Made by a program: the position numbers and the translations under genes. The notes below the pieces were generated by a model. It worked only from the letters and a program-made list of their open reading frames with translations. It made no database searches and was not told where the DNA came from. Below, piece by piece: positions 1-8,838 of a DNA stretch of 64,000 bases. The stretch spans positions 682,001 through 746,000 of the forward strand of contig NZ_CP014137.1 in assembly GCF_002291445.1 (NCBI RefSeq). Direction: 5' to 3'. Each line of letters opens with the position of its first letter. Position 1 is the stretch's first letter. The stretch comes from Brenneria goodwinii. GTDB taxonomy: Bacteria > Pseudomonadota > Gammaproteobacteria > Enterobacterales > Enterobacteriaceae.

Positions 1-1020
1 TTTTTAGCCACCGTTCTGACGCGGGGATACGCCGGGCGTTTAGCCGATCAGCACGGGGCGAAACGTTCGACGCAGCAGGGAATGTGCGCTTTTGCCCTGG
101 CTGGCGTTACCTATCTGCTGGCGGCGTTTGTGCCGCTGCCGGTGATAGGAAAATTTGCTCTGCTGGTTATCGGACGTTTGATTCTTGGTTTCGGCGAAAG
201 CCAAATGCTGACGGGGAATCTGATTTGGGGAATCGGGCTGGTCGGGCAACAGCGCTCGGGTAAGGTTATGTCGTGGAACGGCATGGCGATTTATGGCGCG
301 TTGGCCGCGGGCGCGCCCCTGGGTCTGTGGTTGCATCAATCATGGGGATTTATGGCCTTGGGGGTTGTTTCATTGCTGCTGCCGCTGGTTTCCTTACTGC
401 TTAACTGTCGCATCCGTGCGGTTAAGCCTTATGGCGGAGTTCGTCCTTCCCTATGGAAAGTGGTGGGGTTGATATGGCAACCCGGCGTGGCGCTGGCTTT
501 ACAAGGGGTCGGATTCGCCGTTATCGGCACGTTCGTTTCTCTCTATTTTGCCGTACAGCAGTGGGGGAATGCCGGGTTTGCGCTAACGGCCTTTGGCGTC
601 GCTTTTGTGCTGATGCGTCTGCTGTTTGGCCATTTGCCGGACAAGATCGGCGGCGGAAAAGTCGCCATTTTCTCCCTGATGATTGAAGCCGCCGGGCTGG
701 TGCTGCTCTGGCTGGCGCCATCTGCGGTATTGGCCCTGGCAGGCGCGGCATTCACCGGTTTTGGCTGTTCGCTGATATTTCCCGCATTGGGGGTGGAAGT
801 GGTGAAACGCGTGCCTGAGTCGGTACGCGGTACGGCGCTGGGCGGGTATTCCGCCTTTCAGGATATTTCGTACGCCTTTACCGGCCCGTTAACCGGTGTT
901 TTAGCCACCTCGCAGGGATACGCTTCCGTGTTTATTGCCGGTGCGGTTTGCGCCGTGCTGGGCATCGCCGTCACGCTGAATTTTTCCATTAACCAGCGCT
1001 TAGAAGAGAACCCACAGTAA
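1..1020 (+). CDS. yfcJ: MFS transporter, YfcJ-like (5' end missing)
   Basis: Inner-membrane transporter of the major facilitator superfamily; the substrate is not established. The reading frame is open from base 1, so the start lies outside the window, and about 339 residues remain. The first visible codons encode GYAGRLADQHGAKR, which matches the conserved MFS loop between membrane segments 2 and 3. Only the first one or two helices are therefore missing, and repeated hydrophobic stretches follow to near the C-terminus. Assignment to YfcJ rests on family resemblance and on position: in E. coli yfcJ lies beside flk and pdxB, as here. The 3' end overlaps the convergent flk gene by 21 bp. Confidence 0.85.
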   Translation, partial: FLATVLTRGYAGRLADQHGAKRSTQQGMCAFALAGVTYLLAAFVPLPVIGKFALLVIGRLILGFGESQMLTGNLIWGIGLVGQQRSGKVMSWNGMAIYGALAAGAPLGLWLHQSWGFMALGVVSLLLPLVSLLLNCRIRAVKPYGGVRPSLWKVVGLIWQPGVALALQGVGFAVIGTFVSLYFAVQQWGNAGFALTAFGVAFVLMRLLFGHLPDKIGGGKVAIFSLMIEAAGLVLLWLAPSAVLALAGAAFTGFGCSLIFPALGVEVVKRVPESVRGTALGGYSAFQDISYAFTGPLTGVLATSQGYASVFIAGAVCAVLGIAVTLNFSINQRLEENPQ

Positions 1021-2190
1021 AAATATCACTACGCAGACGCTGGCAATCACCACAAACATGGGTTTTTGAAATAGGGATTGCCAGTTAAGCGGCAGTGCGG
1101 CAATCAGTGGATTGAGCAGCGGCTGCGGGGCTGTCCAGTCGGTTTCCGGCGATCGCTGTATGCGTTGGCTGTACAGAAAAGTAAGCGCTTCGCTGAGTTG
1201 CATCGGCGTCATCAGGGCTGGCAGGCTGGCATTGAAACGGTTTTGCATATAGTCCGACATCATTTGCTGCTCTTGCGCATCAAGGGGATGTGGTAACACC
1301 GTCTGTAATAGCGAGAGATTCGACATCACGTGGTTAGACGGCGGCGCGAGCGCCGTTGCCGCGCCGGGCGCATTGGCGGTATTCGCCGCGTTGGCGGCGG
1401 GTTGACCCGGCGCTGAATCGTTAGCGGTAAATACTGTCGGTTGTGAAGGTGGCGTTTGCGTTTGATGTAATGACGCCTGCGCCTGCAGGAACTGAGTCAG
1501 TAACTGCAGATTTTTCGCCGGTATGGCATCGCCCGAATTTAGATTTTGCATCGTCATCAGCGTTGCCCAGATTTTTGCCGGTTGTTCTCCCGTCTGCGAG
1601 GCCAGCCGGGCGACCAACTGATTCAGGCTTTGTTGTTCGGCAGGCTGTAGGGGACGATCGAGAGGATTTGACGGCGATGGCTGTTGGACGGCCGTGGCGT
1701 TGGCGGTCGGTTGCGGCGATTGCCCGTTTTGTAAAAACGTAACGACCTGCTGCAACTGAGTTTTGTTCAGCGAACTCAAAACGGTATGACCGAACTGCTG
1801 ACGGATAAAATCACTTACCGCCTGACGATTATTTCCGTCTGGCAGCATCGTGGTTAAACGCTGTATCAGCTGCTGCCGGCCGGCATTATCCTGATGTTGT
1901 ACTTCGCTTAATCGTGTCTGCAGCAACTGTTCCGCAGGCTGATAGTGGCGTGACATCAGTTCGGCGCTTTCCGTCAATCCCAGCCCCTGTTTTACCCCGT
2001 TCCAGACTTCCGTCGTTTTTAACGTGCTGAGCGACACAATTTTAACGATCAGGTTCTCAAGCGTGGTGCGTTGCGCTAGCGTCAGCGGCCGATCGCCGCC
2101 GTCGGCGCCGGTGGGCGAGGTGGCCGGCGAAGTCGCGCCGATGGAACGCTCGCCCGGCAGTGGGGCGCCTGGACCGCTTACAGGTTGCAT
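1000..2190 (-). CDS. flk: Flk, putative flagellar assembly regulator
   Basis: Membrane-anchored protein that in Salmonella and E. coli is linked to the flagellar hook-length and export checkpoint. About 396 residues: a long soluble part rich in Gln, Ala, Pro and Thr (low complexity around residues 255-285), then one C-terminal hydrophobic segment beginning near MFVVIASVCVVIFLLWVLF, so it is probably tail-anchored in the inner membrane. The ATG at 2190 gives MQPVSGP, like E. coli Flk, and has GTGAGG 9 nt upstream. A GTG at 2205 and an ATG at 2199 in the same frame are less well placed. It is divergent from pdxB and convergent with yfcJ. No flagellar genes lie nearby. Confidence 0.85.
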   Translation of the reverse strand: MQPVSGPGAPLPGERSIGATSPATSPTGADGGDRPLTLAQRTTLENLIVKIVSLSTLKTTEVWNGVKQGLGLTESAELMSRHYQPAEQLLQTRLSEVQHQDNAGRQQLIQRLTTMLPDGNNRQAVSDFIRQQFGHTVLSSLNKTQLQQVVTFLQNGQSPQPTANATAVQQPSPSNPLDRPLQPAEQQSLNQLVARLASQTGEQPAKIWATLMTMQNLNSGDAIPAKNLQLLTQFLQAQASLHQTQTPPSQPTVFTANDSAPGQPAANAANTANAPGAATALAPPSNHVMSNLSLLQTVLPHPLDAQEQQMMSDYMQNRFNASLPALMTPMQLSEALTFLYSQRIQRSPETDWTAPQPLLNPLIAALPLNWQSLFQKPMFVVIASVCVVIFLLWVLF

Positions 2191-2373
2191 ACCAATCATC
2201 CTCACTGCAGGCTGCTAATGGGAGGAATCATAGCAAGCTCTATGATCAACAGATAGCCCTGAAACCATTACGGAGGTTAACTTCCGCCAACCAATAGCGT
2301 TGGGCTTCCTCCGCATTCAGTGGCAAAATAACCCCCCTATTTTGGGCCGGGTAACAGATTATCGGGGAAGACA

Positions 2374-3510
2374 ATGAAGATTCTGGTTGATGAAAACATG
2401 CCGTATGCACGCGAACTCTTTAGCCGACTGGGCGATGTTCAGGCCGTGCCGGGGCGTCCGCTGCCGCGTGAGGCGCTGAATGGCGCCGCCGCATTGATGG
2501 TTCGCTCAGTAACCAAAGTCAATGCCGAACTCTTGACCGGAACCTCTATTAAGTTCGTCGGCAGCGCCACCGCGGGCACCGATCATGTCGATCAGAACTG
2601 GTTGGCGGCCAACGATATTGGCTTTTCGGCGGCGCCGGGTTGCAATGCGATCGCCGTTGTCGAATACGTCTTTTCTTCCCTGCTGATGCTTGCCGAACGT
2701 GATGGATTCCAACTGCGCGATAAAACCGTCGGCATTGTCGGCGTCGGTAATGTCGGCGGCCGACTGAACGAACGCCTGAAAGCCTGGGGGGTAAAAACGC
2801 TACTGTGCGATCCGCCCAGAGCGGAACGGGGAGACGCTGAAGATTTCCTGCCGTTTGCAACGCTGGTGCGGGATGCCGATATCCTGACGCTGCATACGCC
2901 GTTATACCTTGACGGACCGTATAAGACGCACCATCTGGTTGATGCGTCGGTACTGAATGACTTTGCCGAAGGCCGTATCCTGATTAACGCCTGCCGAGGG
3001 CCGGTGGTGGATAACGCCGCCTTGCTGAATGTTTTGAATCAGGGGAAAAAATTCAGCGTAATTCTCGATGTCTGGGAGCCGGAACCGGCTTTGTCTACGG
3101 ATTTGCTGGCGTTGGTCGATATCGGTACGTCGCATATCGCCGGGTATACGCTGGAAGGCAAAGCCCGCGGCACCACTCAGGTTTTTGAGGCCTGGAGTCG
3201 ATTTATCGGTAATCCCCAGCAGGTGGCGCTGCCTTCCCTGTTGCCGAAACCGGAGGTCGCCGAAGTGATACTAACGTCGCAGTTGGATGAAGCGTTATTA
3301 AAGCGTCTGGCGCATCTGGTGTATGATGTGCGCCGGGACGATGCCCTGCTGCGTCATGCGGCGCATCAGGAAGGCGGATTTGATCGCCTGCGTAAAAATT
3401 ATCAGGAACGACGCGAGTGGTCGTCACTCCATGTTGTCTGCGCCGACAGCGACAGCGCGGACTGTCTGAATAAGTTGGGGTTCAACGCCACGGTAGTGGT
3501 GAATCGTTAA
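2374..3510 (+). CDS. pdxB: Erythronate-4-phosphate dehydrogenase
   Basis: Cytosolic NAD-dependent enzyme of pyridoxal 5'-phosphate synthesis; oxidises 4-phosphoerythronate to 2-oxo-3-hydroxy-4-phosphobutanoate. 378 residues, the usual length. It has the D-isomer-specific 2-hydroxyacid dehydrogenase fold with the nucleotide-binding motif GIVGVGNVGG at residues 120-129. The catalytic residues expected for the family are in place: Arg208 (NACRGPVVD), Glu237 and His254 (SHIAGYT). A C-terminal dimerisation domain follows. The start has GGGGA shortly upstream. The leader contains a short inverted repeat, CAAAATA/TATTTTG at 2324-2344, of unknown role. It heads the classic pdxB-usg-truA-dedA-accD order. 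Confidence 0.97.
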   Translation: MKILVDENMPYARELFSRLGDVQAVPGRPLPREALNGAAALMVRSVTKVNAELLTGTSIKFVGSATAGTDHVDQNWLAANDIGFSAAPGCNAIAVVEYVFSSLLMLAERDGFQLRDKTVGIVGVGNVGGRLNERLKAWGVKTLLCDPPRAERGDAEDFLPFATLVRDADILTLHTPLYLDGPYKTHHLVDASVLNDFAEGRILINACRGPVVDNAALLNVLNQGKKFSVILDVWEPEPALSTDLLALVDIGTSHIAGYTLEGKARGTTQVFEAWSRFIGNPQQVALPSLLPKPEVAEVILTSQLDEALLKRLAHLVYDVRRDDALLRHAAHQEGGFDRLRKNYQERREWSSLHVVCADSDSADCLNKLGFNATVVVNR

Positions 3511-3635
3511 TCACTTTCTTCATCTTTGCTGTCATCCTCGCGCGGGTCAACATCAGGAATGGTTGTTAACGCCGCTGGCGTCGAACCCCAGGACGGGGCG
3601 CGCAATGCGGGGATCTGCTTTTGAAACAATATATT

Positions 3636-3668
3636 GGGGAGATTCCCGCCGGCGCGGGAATGACGATT
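3636..3668. repeat. Dispersed hairpin repeat, copy 1
   Basis: The core at 3642-3661 is a perfect inverted repeat: ATTCCCGC, a 4-nt loop CGGC, then GCGGGAAT. It is followed by GACGA. A diverged copy with the same flanks (ATTGGG upstream, AATGACGA downstream) lies near 11856-11886. Short dispersed repeats with this core occur in many proteobacterial genomes. Reading through them produces false peptides such as SFPRRRESP, so the two small open frames here are not genes. Confidence 0.65.
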
Positions 3669-3764
3669 TGGCAAGGAATATCAAAGAAAAATACTGGGTC
3701 ACAGAATGGGCGATAGGCTTATCGCCCATGGATGTTTCATTCATAAGTTTGGGGAGAAAACCAC

Positions 3765-4775
3765 ATGTCTGACGGCTGGAATATTGCTCTGCTGGGCGCC
3801 ACGGGGGCTGTGGGCTCGGCGTTGCTGGAGTTATTGCAGGAGCGTGAATTTCCGGTGGGTGAACTGTATCCGCTGGCCAGTGAACGTAGCGTGGGTGAAA
3901 TCATCCGTTTTAACGGCAGATCCTGTCCGGTAGAAGATGCGGCGGATTTCGACTGGTCACAGGCCCAGTTGGCGTTTTTTGTCGCCGGTCAGGAAGCCAG
4001 CGAGCGTTATGCCGAAGAAGCGGGCAATGCCGGCTGTCTGGTGATCGACAGCAGCGGCCTGTTTGCGTTGGAGCCGGATGTTCCGCTGGTGGTGCCGGGG
4101 GTGAATGCCTATACGCTGGCGGATTATCGTAACCGCAATATCGTTGCGGTGGCGGATAGCCTGACCAGTCAACTGCTGAAGGCGATTAAACCGCTGACGG
4201 ATGCGGCGGGTTTGTCCCGTCTGCATGTGACGAATATGCTGTCGGTTTCCGCGCGCGGTAAAGCGGCGGTGGATGACTTGGCCGGACAGAGCGCGAGTTT
4301 GCTGAACGGCATTCCGCCTGAAGCGGGGTTTTTCCCTAAACAGCTGGCGTTCAACCTGTTGCCGCTATTGCCGGATCATGAAGGCAGCGTGCGCGAAGAG
4401 CGTCGCCTGGTGGATCAGGTGCGGAAAGTCTTACAGGATGACGGGCTGCCGGTTTCCGTTACCTGCATTCAGTCGCCGGTTTTCTACGGCCATGCGCAAG
4501 TGGTTCACTTTGAATCGCTGCGTCCGATGTCCGCGGAGGAAGCCCGTGATGAACTGTTGCAGACCGATGATGTGCAAGTCAGCGACGAGCAAGACTACCC
4601 CACACAGGTTGAAGATGCTTCCGGCAATGTGCGATTAAGCATCGGCTGCCTGCGTAATGATTACGGCATTCCTGAACTCTTGCAGTTCTGGTCGGTGGCG
4701 GACAATGTCCGTTTCGGCGGCGCGCTGATGGCGGTGGAAACGGCAGAGCGTCTGGTGCAGGAGTATTTGGGGTAA
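3765..4775 (+). CDS. usg: Usg, aspartate-semialdehyde dehydrogenase homologue without catalytic Cys
   Basis: 336 residues with the fold signature of aspartate-semialdehyde dehydrogenase: an N-terminal NADP-binding loop GATGAVGS at residues 11-18 and the dimerisation domain. At the family's active-site segment (normally PNCST) the sequence reads VADSLT, so the nucleophilic Cys is replaced by Ser132. It should therefore lack normal dehydrogenase activity; its real role is unknown. GGGGAGA lies just upstream of the ATG. The stop codon overlaps the truA start (TAATG), so the two are translationally coupled. This position upstream of truA is conserved in enterics. Confidence 0.93.
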   Translation: MSDGWNIALLGATGAVGSALLELLQEREFPVGELYPLASERSVGEIIRFNGRSCPVEDAADFDWSQAQLAFFVAGQEASERYAEEAGNAGCLVIDSSGLFALEPDVPLVVPGVNAYTLADYRNRNIVAVADSLTSQLLKAIKPLTDAAGLSRLHVTNMLSVSARGKAAVDDLAGQSASLLNGIPPEAGFFPKQLAFNLLPLLPDHEGSVREERRLVDQVRKVLQDDGLPVSVTCIQSPVFYGHAQVVHFESLRPMSAEEARDELLQTDDVQVSDEQDYPTQVEDASGNVRLSIGCLRNDYGIPELLQFWSVADNVRFGGALMAVETAERLVQEYLG

Positions 4776-5596
4776 TGTCGGAATTGATTCAGGCGAAGGA
4801 GAATGCTTCGCTGAAAATTGCGTTGGGGATTGAGTATGACGGCAGCCGCTATTATGGCTGGCAGCGTCAGGCCGAGGTGGACAGCGTTCAGGCGTGTCTT
4901 GAAAAGGCATTAAGCAAAGTGGCCAATGAACCGATCGGCGTATTTTGCGCCGGCCGTACCGATGCCGGCGTACACGCGACAGGGCAGGTCGTCCATTTCA
5001 GCACGCAGGCGATACGCCAGGATGCGGCCTGGACGATGGGCGTTAACGCCAATCTCCCGTCCGATATCGCGGTGCGCTGGGTAAAAACGGTCGATGATGA
5101 CTTTCATGCCCGCTTCAGCGCCACGGCGCGTCGTTATCGTTACGTCATCTATAATCATCGCTATCGCCCCGCGGTGCTTGCCAAGGGGGTCACGCATTTT
5201 TACCATCCGCTGGACGCCGAGCGGATGGAGCGTGCCGGTCAATGTCTGCTGGGAGAGAACGACTTTACCTCATTTCGCGCCGTACAGTGTCAGTCCCGCA
5301 GTCCCTGGCGCAATGTAAATCATTTAAAGGTTACGCGTCATGGCGCTTATATCGTGGTAGATATCAAGGCCAATGCCTTTGTGCACCACATGGTCCGCAA
5401 TATTGTCGGTAGCCTGATGGAAGTCGGGTGCGGTAATCGGCCGGAGGCGTGGATCGCGGAGCTGTTGGCGGCAAAAGATCGCACGTTGGCGGCAGCGACG
5501 GCCAGGGCCGAAGGGCTGTATCTGGTCGCGGTGGATTACCCCGCGCGTTTCGCGTTGCCTCAACCGGCGATGGGACCGCTATTTTTACATGATTAG
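4775..5596 (+). CDS. truA: tRNA pseudouridine(38-40) synthase
   Basis: Converts uridines 38, 39 and 40 in the anticodon stem-loop of many tRNAs to pseudouridine; cytosolic. 273 residues, as expected. The catalytic motif CAGRTDAGVHA is present with the nucleophilic Asp at residue 63, and the N-terminal segment ALGIEYDGSRYYGWQRQ is typical of the family. The ATG overlaps the usg stop by one base, and this arrangement supports the chosen start. In E. coli the same operon order puts truA between usg and dedA. Confidence 0.97.
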   Translation: MSELIQAKENASLKIALGIEYDGSRYYGWQRQAEVDSVQACLEKALSKVANEPIGVFCAGRTDAGVHATGQVVHFSTQAIRQDAAWTMGVNANLPSDIAVRWVKTVDDDFHARFSATARRYRYVIYNHRYRPAVLAKGVTHFYHPLDAERMERAGQCLLGENDFTSFRAVQCQSRSPWRNVNHLKVTRHGAYIVVDIKANAFVHHMVRNIVGSLMEVGCGNRPEAWIAELLAAKDRTLAAATARAEGLYLVAVDYPARFALPQPAMGPLFLHD

Positions 5597-5672
5597 CTTT
5601 TAAGTGACGCGTTTCCGACCGTCAGAACAGGCGGCCGGGAATAGAGAAGCGACATCAAGAGAGATGTTTTTA

Positions 5673-6335
5673 ATGGAATTTATACATTTTATTATTGATT
5701 TTATCCTCCATATCGACGTTCATCTGGCGGAACTGGTGGCGGAATATGGTGTCTGGATTTATGCCATTTTGTTTTTGATTTTATTCTGTGAAACCGGGCT
5801 GGTGGTCACGCCGTTTTTACCGGGCGATTCGTTGCTGTTTGTCGCGGGCGCGTTGGCCGCATTGCCGTCTAACGCGCTGGACGTCCACCTGATGGTTTTC
5901 CTGATGGCGGTTGCCGCGATCCTGGGCGATGCGGTGAATTACACCATCGGTCGCCTGTTTGGCGAAAAGCTGTTCAGCAATGCGGATTCAAAAATTTTCC
6001 GCCGTAGTTATCTGGATAAAACGCATCAGTTTTATGCCCGTCATGGCGGTAAAACAATAATTCTGGCGCGCTTTGTCCCTATTGTGAGAACATTCGCGCC
6101 GTTTGTCGCCGGTATGGGGCATATGAGTTACCGGCATTTCGCCGCGTATAATGTCGCCGGCGCGTTGCTGTGGGTACTGTTGTTTACCTATGCGGGTTAC
6201 CTGTTTGGTGATTTGCCCGTGGTGCAGGAAAACCTGAAATTGCTGATTGTCGCGATTATCGTCGTCTCTATTCTGCCCGGAGTGATTGAAATCATCAGGC
6301 ATAAAAGAGCGGCGGCGCGTGGCAATGTAAAGTAA
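5673..6335 (+). CDS. dedA: DedA family inner-membrane protein
   Basis: Polytopic inner-membrane protein of the DedA/SNARE-associated family. Members are required for normal envelope physiology and have been linked to undecaprenyl-phosphate or phospholipid handling; the exact activity of this paralogue is unproven. 220 residues from the ATG at 5673, which has AGAGAG upstream and matches the E. coli N-terminus (hydrophobic start, then FILHIDVHLAELV). A GTG at 5604 would add 23 unrelated residues and is rejected. The conserved motifs ETGLVVTPFLPGDSLLF and RFVPIVRTFAPFVAG are both present. Confidence 0.92.
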   Translation: MEFIHFIIDFILHIDVHLAELVAEYGVWIYAILFLILFCETGLVVTPFLPGDSLLFVAGALAALPSNALDVHLMVFLMAVAAILGDAVNYTIGRLFGEKLFSNADSKIFRRSYLDKTHQFYARHGGKTIILARFVPIVRTFAPFVAGMGHMSYRHFAAYNVAGALLWVLLFTYAGYLFGDLPVVQENLKLLIVAIIVVSILPGVIEIIRHKRAAARGNVK

Positions 6336-6564
6336 ATGAAATAAACTTTAACATCCGGTTTTACCAGTTTTTTATCCACAGTACCGGAACGTTATGGTTT
6401 AATGGGCAGCATTTATGGTCTGTTCCTGGAACAATCCCTGGCGCCAATGCCTGGTATCGCCATCAGGGCGAGTCTCCGGCGTTTTTTAGTTGGTTGTGTT
6501 GTCAGGGGATAGTTAACGTGAACAGCGGACTGGCGTTTGCCAGGTTCAAGCAGAAAGGTTATCA
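6336..6564 (+). promoter_or_regulatory. accD leader region
   Basis: 229 bp between dedA and accD with no credible open frame. accD is probably transcribed from here, but no promoter hexamer pair stands out. The only visible translation signal is an AAAGG about 8 nt before the accD ATG. Confidence 0.35.
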
Positions 6565-7479
6565 ATGAGCTGGATTGAACGAATTCTTAACAAAAGCAAT
6601 ATCACGCCGACCCGTAAAGCGAATATTCCTGAAGGCGTTTGGACTAAATGTGATAGTTGCGGCCAGGTGCTTTATCGCGCAGAGCTGGAGCGTAATCTGG
6701 AAGTTTGCCCTAAGTGCGATCACCACATGCGTCTCTCCGCGCGCGCTCGTCTACAATCTTTCCTGGATAAAGAAGGGACGGTAGAGTTAGGCAGCGAACT
6801 GGAGCCGAAAGATATCCTGAAATTCCGGGATTCTAAAAAATACAAAGATCGTTTGGTTGCCGCGCAAAAGCAATCTAACGAAAAAGATGCGCTGATTGTG
6901 ATGAAAGGCACGCTATACGGTATGCCAATCGTTGCGGCTTCGTTTGAGTTTGCCTTTATGGGCGGTTCTATGGCGTCGGTCGTCGGGGCGCGTTTCGTTC
7001 GCGCCGTCGAGCAGGCGATTGAAGATGGCTGCCCGCTGGTCTGTTTCTCCGCCAGCGGCGGCGCCCGGATGCAGGAAGCGCTGATGTCGTTGATGCAAAT
7101 GGCGAAAACCAGCGCGGCGTTGGCAAAAATGCGCGAGCGCGGTTTGCCCTACATCTCTGTATTGACCGACCCGACTATGGGCGGCGTATCCGCCAGTCTG
7201 GCGATGCTGGGCGATCTGAACATCGCCGAGCCTAAGGCGCTGATTGGTTTTGCCGGACCGCGAGTGATTGAACAGACCGTGCGTGAAAAATTGCCGCCGG
7301 GCTTTCAGCGCAGCGAATTCCTGATCGAAAAAGGCGCTATCGACATGATCGTTCGCCGCCCGGAAATGCGTTATAAACTGGCGAAGATCCTTGCCAAGTT
7401 GACCAACTATCCGGAACCGAGTAATGAAGTGGTGGAGCCTCATCATGATGAGACGCCTGAATCTCAGGATGACGCATAG
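6565..7479 (+). CDS. accD: Acetyl-CoA carboxylase carboxyltransferase subunit beta
   Basis: With AccA it transfers the carboxyl group from biotinylated AccB to acetyl-CoA, giving malonyl-CoA for fatty acid synthesis; cytosolic heterotetramer. 304 residues. A four-Cys zinc ribbon is formed by Cys29, Cys32, Cys48 and Cys51. The crotonase-like carboxyltransferase core follows, with SASGGARMQEALMSLMQM and the oxyanion-hole region DPTMGGVSAS. The C-terminal 20 residues are acidic and poorly conserved. It sits directly before folC, as in E. coli. Confidence 0.98.
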   Translation: MSWIERILNKSNITPTRKANIPEGVWTKCDSCGQVLYRAELERNLEVCPKCDHHMRLSARARLQSFLDKEGTVELGSELEPKDILKFRDSKKYKDRLVAAQKQSNEKDALIVMKGTLYGMPIVAASFEFAFMGGSMASVVGARFVRAVEQAIEDGCPLVCFSASGGARMQEALMSLMQMAKTSAALAKMRERGLPYISVLTDPTMGGVSASLAMLGDLNIAEPKALIGFAGPRVIEQTVREKLPPGFQRSEFLIEKGAIDMIVRRPEMRYKLAKILAKLTNYPEPSNEVVEPHHDETPESQDDA

Positions 7480-7569
7480 TTGAACTAATGAACGGGAAGC
7501 ATGAATGCCGCATTGAGCAAAATTTGTGCTTCCCGTATAAAATGAACCGTAAGCCAGTGAACGGGACTC

Positions 7570-8838
7570 ATGGATAATCTTCAAAAACCCCAAGCCACGT
7601 CGCCTTTGGTCACGTGGCTTCATTATCTTGAGCATCTGCACGGCCAGGCCATCGATTTGGGACTGGCGCGCGTAAAGCAGGTCGCCGAGAATCTTCAATT
7701 GTTACGGCCCGCCAATGTGGTCTTTACCGTCGCAGGCACCAATGGCAAGGGCACAACCTGCTGCACGCTGGAATCCATACTGTTGGTCGCCGGATTGCGG
7801 GTCGGCGTATACAGCTCTCCGCACTTGCTGCGTTATACCGAGCGGGTAAGAATCCAGGGGAAAGAATTACCTGAGGCGATGCACTGTCAGGCATTTGCCG
7901 ATATCGAAGCCGGAAGAGGGGAGGTTTCACTGACCTATTTCGAGTTCGGCACCCTGGCGGCGTTGCAGATGTTCAAACAGGCCGAGCTGGATGTGGTTAT
8001 TCTGGAGGTTGGTTTAGGCGGACGTCTTGATGCGACCAATATCATCGATGCGGATGTTGCGGCGGTAACCAGCATCGCACTGGATCACACCGACTGGTTG
8101 GGAAACGACAGAGAAAGCATTGGCAGAGAAAAAGCGGGCATATTCCGGCGGGGTAAACCCGCGGTGGTCGGCGAACCCGATATGCCGATATCTATTGCCG
8201 ACGTTGCCGGCGAAAAAGGCGCCGTGTTGTTACGGCGCGGTCGGGACTGGGACTTTTCCATTCAGCACGACGGATGGAGCTGGCAGAATAAGCAACGCGA
8301 ATTGTCAGACTTGCCGATGCCGAATGTGCCGTTAGCCAATGCGGCGACGGCATTGACCGCGTTGAATTATTCCCCCTTGAATGTGAATGATCAGGCGATT
8401 CGTCAGGGATTGCGTCTGGCGTCGTTGCCCGGCCGTTTTCAAATCGTCGGCGAGAACCCGCTGTTGATTCTGGATGTCGCCCATAACCCTCACGCCGCCG
8501 CTTATCTGGCGAGCCGATTGGCGGCGCTGCCGAAAAACGGGAAAGTGCGCGCCGTGGTGGGAATGCTGTCGGATAAAGACATCGGCGGCACGTTGAACCA
8601 TTTAAAACCATTGGTTGATAAGTGGTACTGCGCCCCGCTGGAGGGGCCGCGCGGGGCGACAGCGGAGCAGTTGGCCGAACACCTGGATCATTGCCGGCAA
8701 TTCACTGACGTAGCCGACGCCTGGCGCCAGGCGATGGCCGCGTCGGCAAAACAGGATATCGTCATTGTCTGTGGATCTTTTCATACGGTAGCGCATGTCA
8801 TGGAAGCGCTGGATGAGGGGAATGCGTATGGCGAGTAA
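7570..8838 (+). CDS. folC: Bifunctional dihydrofolate/folylpolyglutamate synthase
   Basis: Joins glutamate to dihydropteroate and adds further glutamates to tetrahydrofolate; cytosolic, ATP-dependent Mur-ligase family enzyme. 422 residues, the normal length. The P-loop is AGTNGKGTT near residues 55-63. The downstream segments VILEVGLGGRLDATN and LILDVAHNPHAAAYL are the other hallmarks of the family. The last 11 bp overlap the start of dedD, so the two are probably translationally coupled. Confidence 0.97.
   Translation: MDNLQKPQATSPLVTWLHYLEHLHGQAIDLGLARVKQVAENLQLLRPANVVFTVAGTNGKGTTCCTLESILLVAGLRVGVYSSPHLLRYTERVRIQGKELPEAMHCQAFADIEAGRGEVSLTYFEFGTLAALQMFKQAELDVVILEVGLGGRLDATNIIDADVAAVTSIALDHTDWLGNDRESIGREKAGIFRRGKPAVVGEPDMPISIADVAGEKGAVLLRRGRDWDFSIQHDGWSWQNKQRELSDLPMPNVPLANAATALTALNYSPLNVNDQAIRQGLRLASLPGRFQIVGENPLLILDVAHNPHAAAYLASRLAALPKNGKVRAVVGMLSDKDIGGTLNHLKPLVDKWYCAPLEGPRGATAEQLAEHLDHCRQFTDVADAWRQAMAASAKQDIVIVCGSFHTVAHVMEALDEGNAYGE

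Noticed and set aside
3553..3772. Two short overlapping frames between pdxB and usg
   Set aside because: They translate through the hairpin repeat, giving peptides of the SFPRRRESP type that are known annotation artefacts.
6913..7698. 261-codon minus-strand frame across accD and folC
   Set aside because: Antisense to two well-supported essential genes, with no recognisable domain or ribosome binding site.
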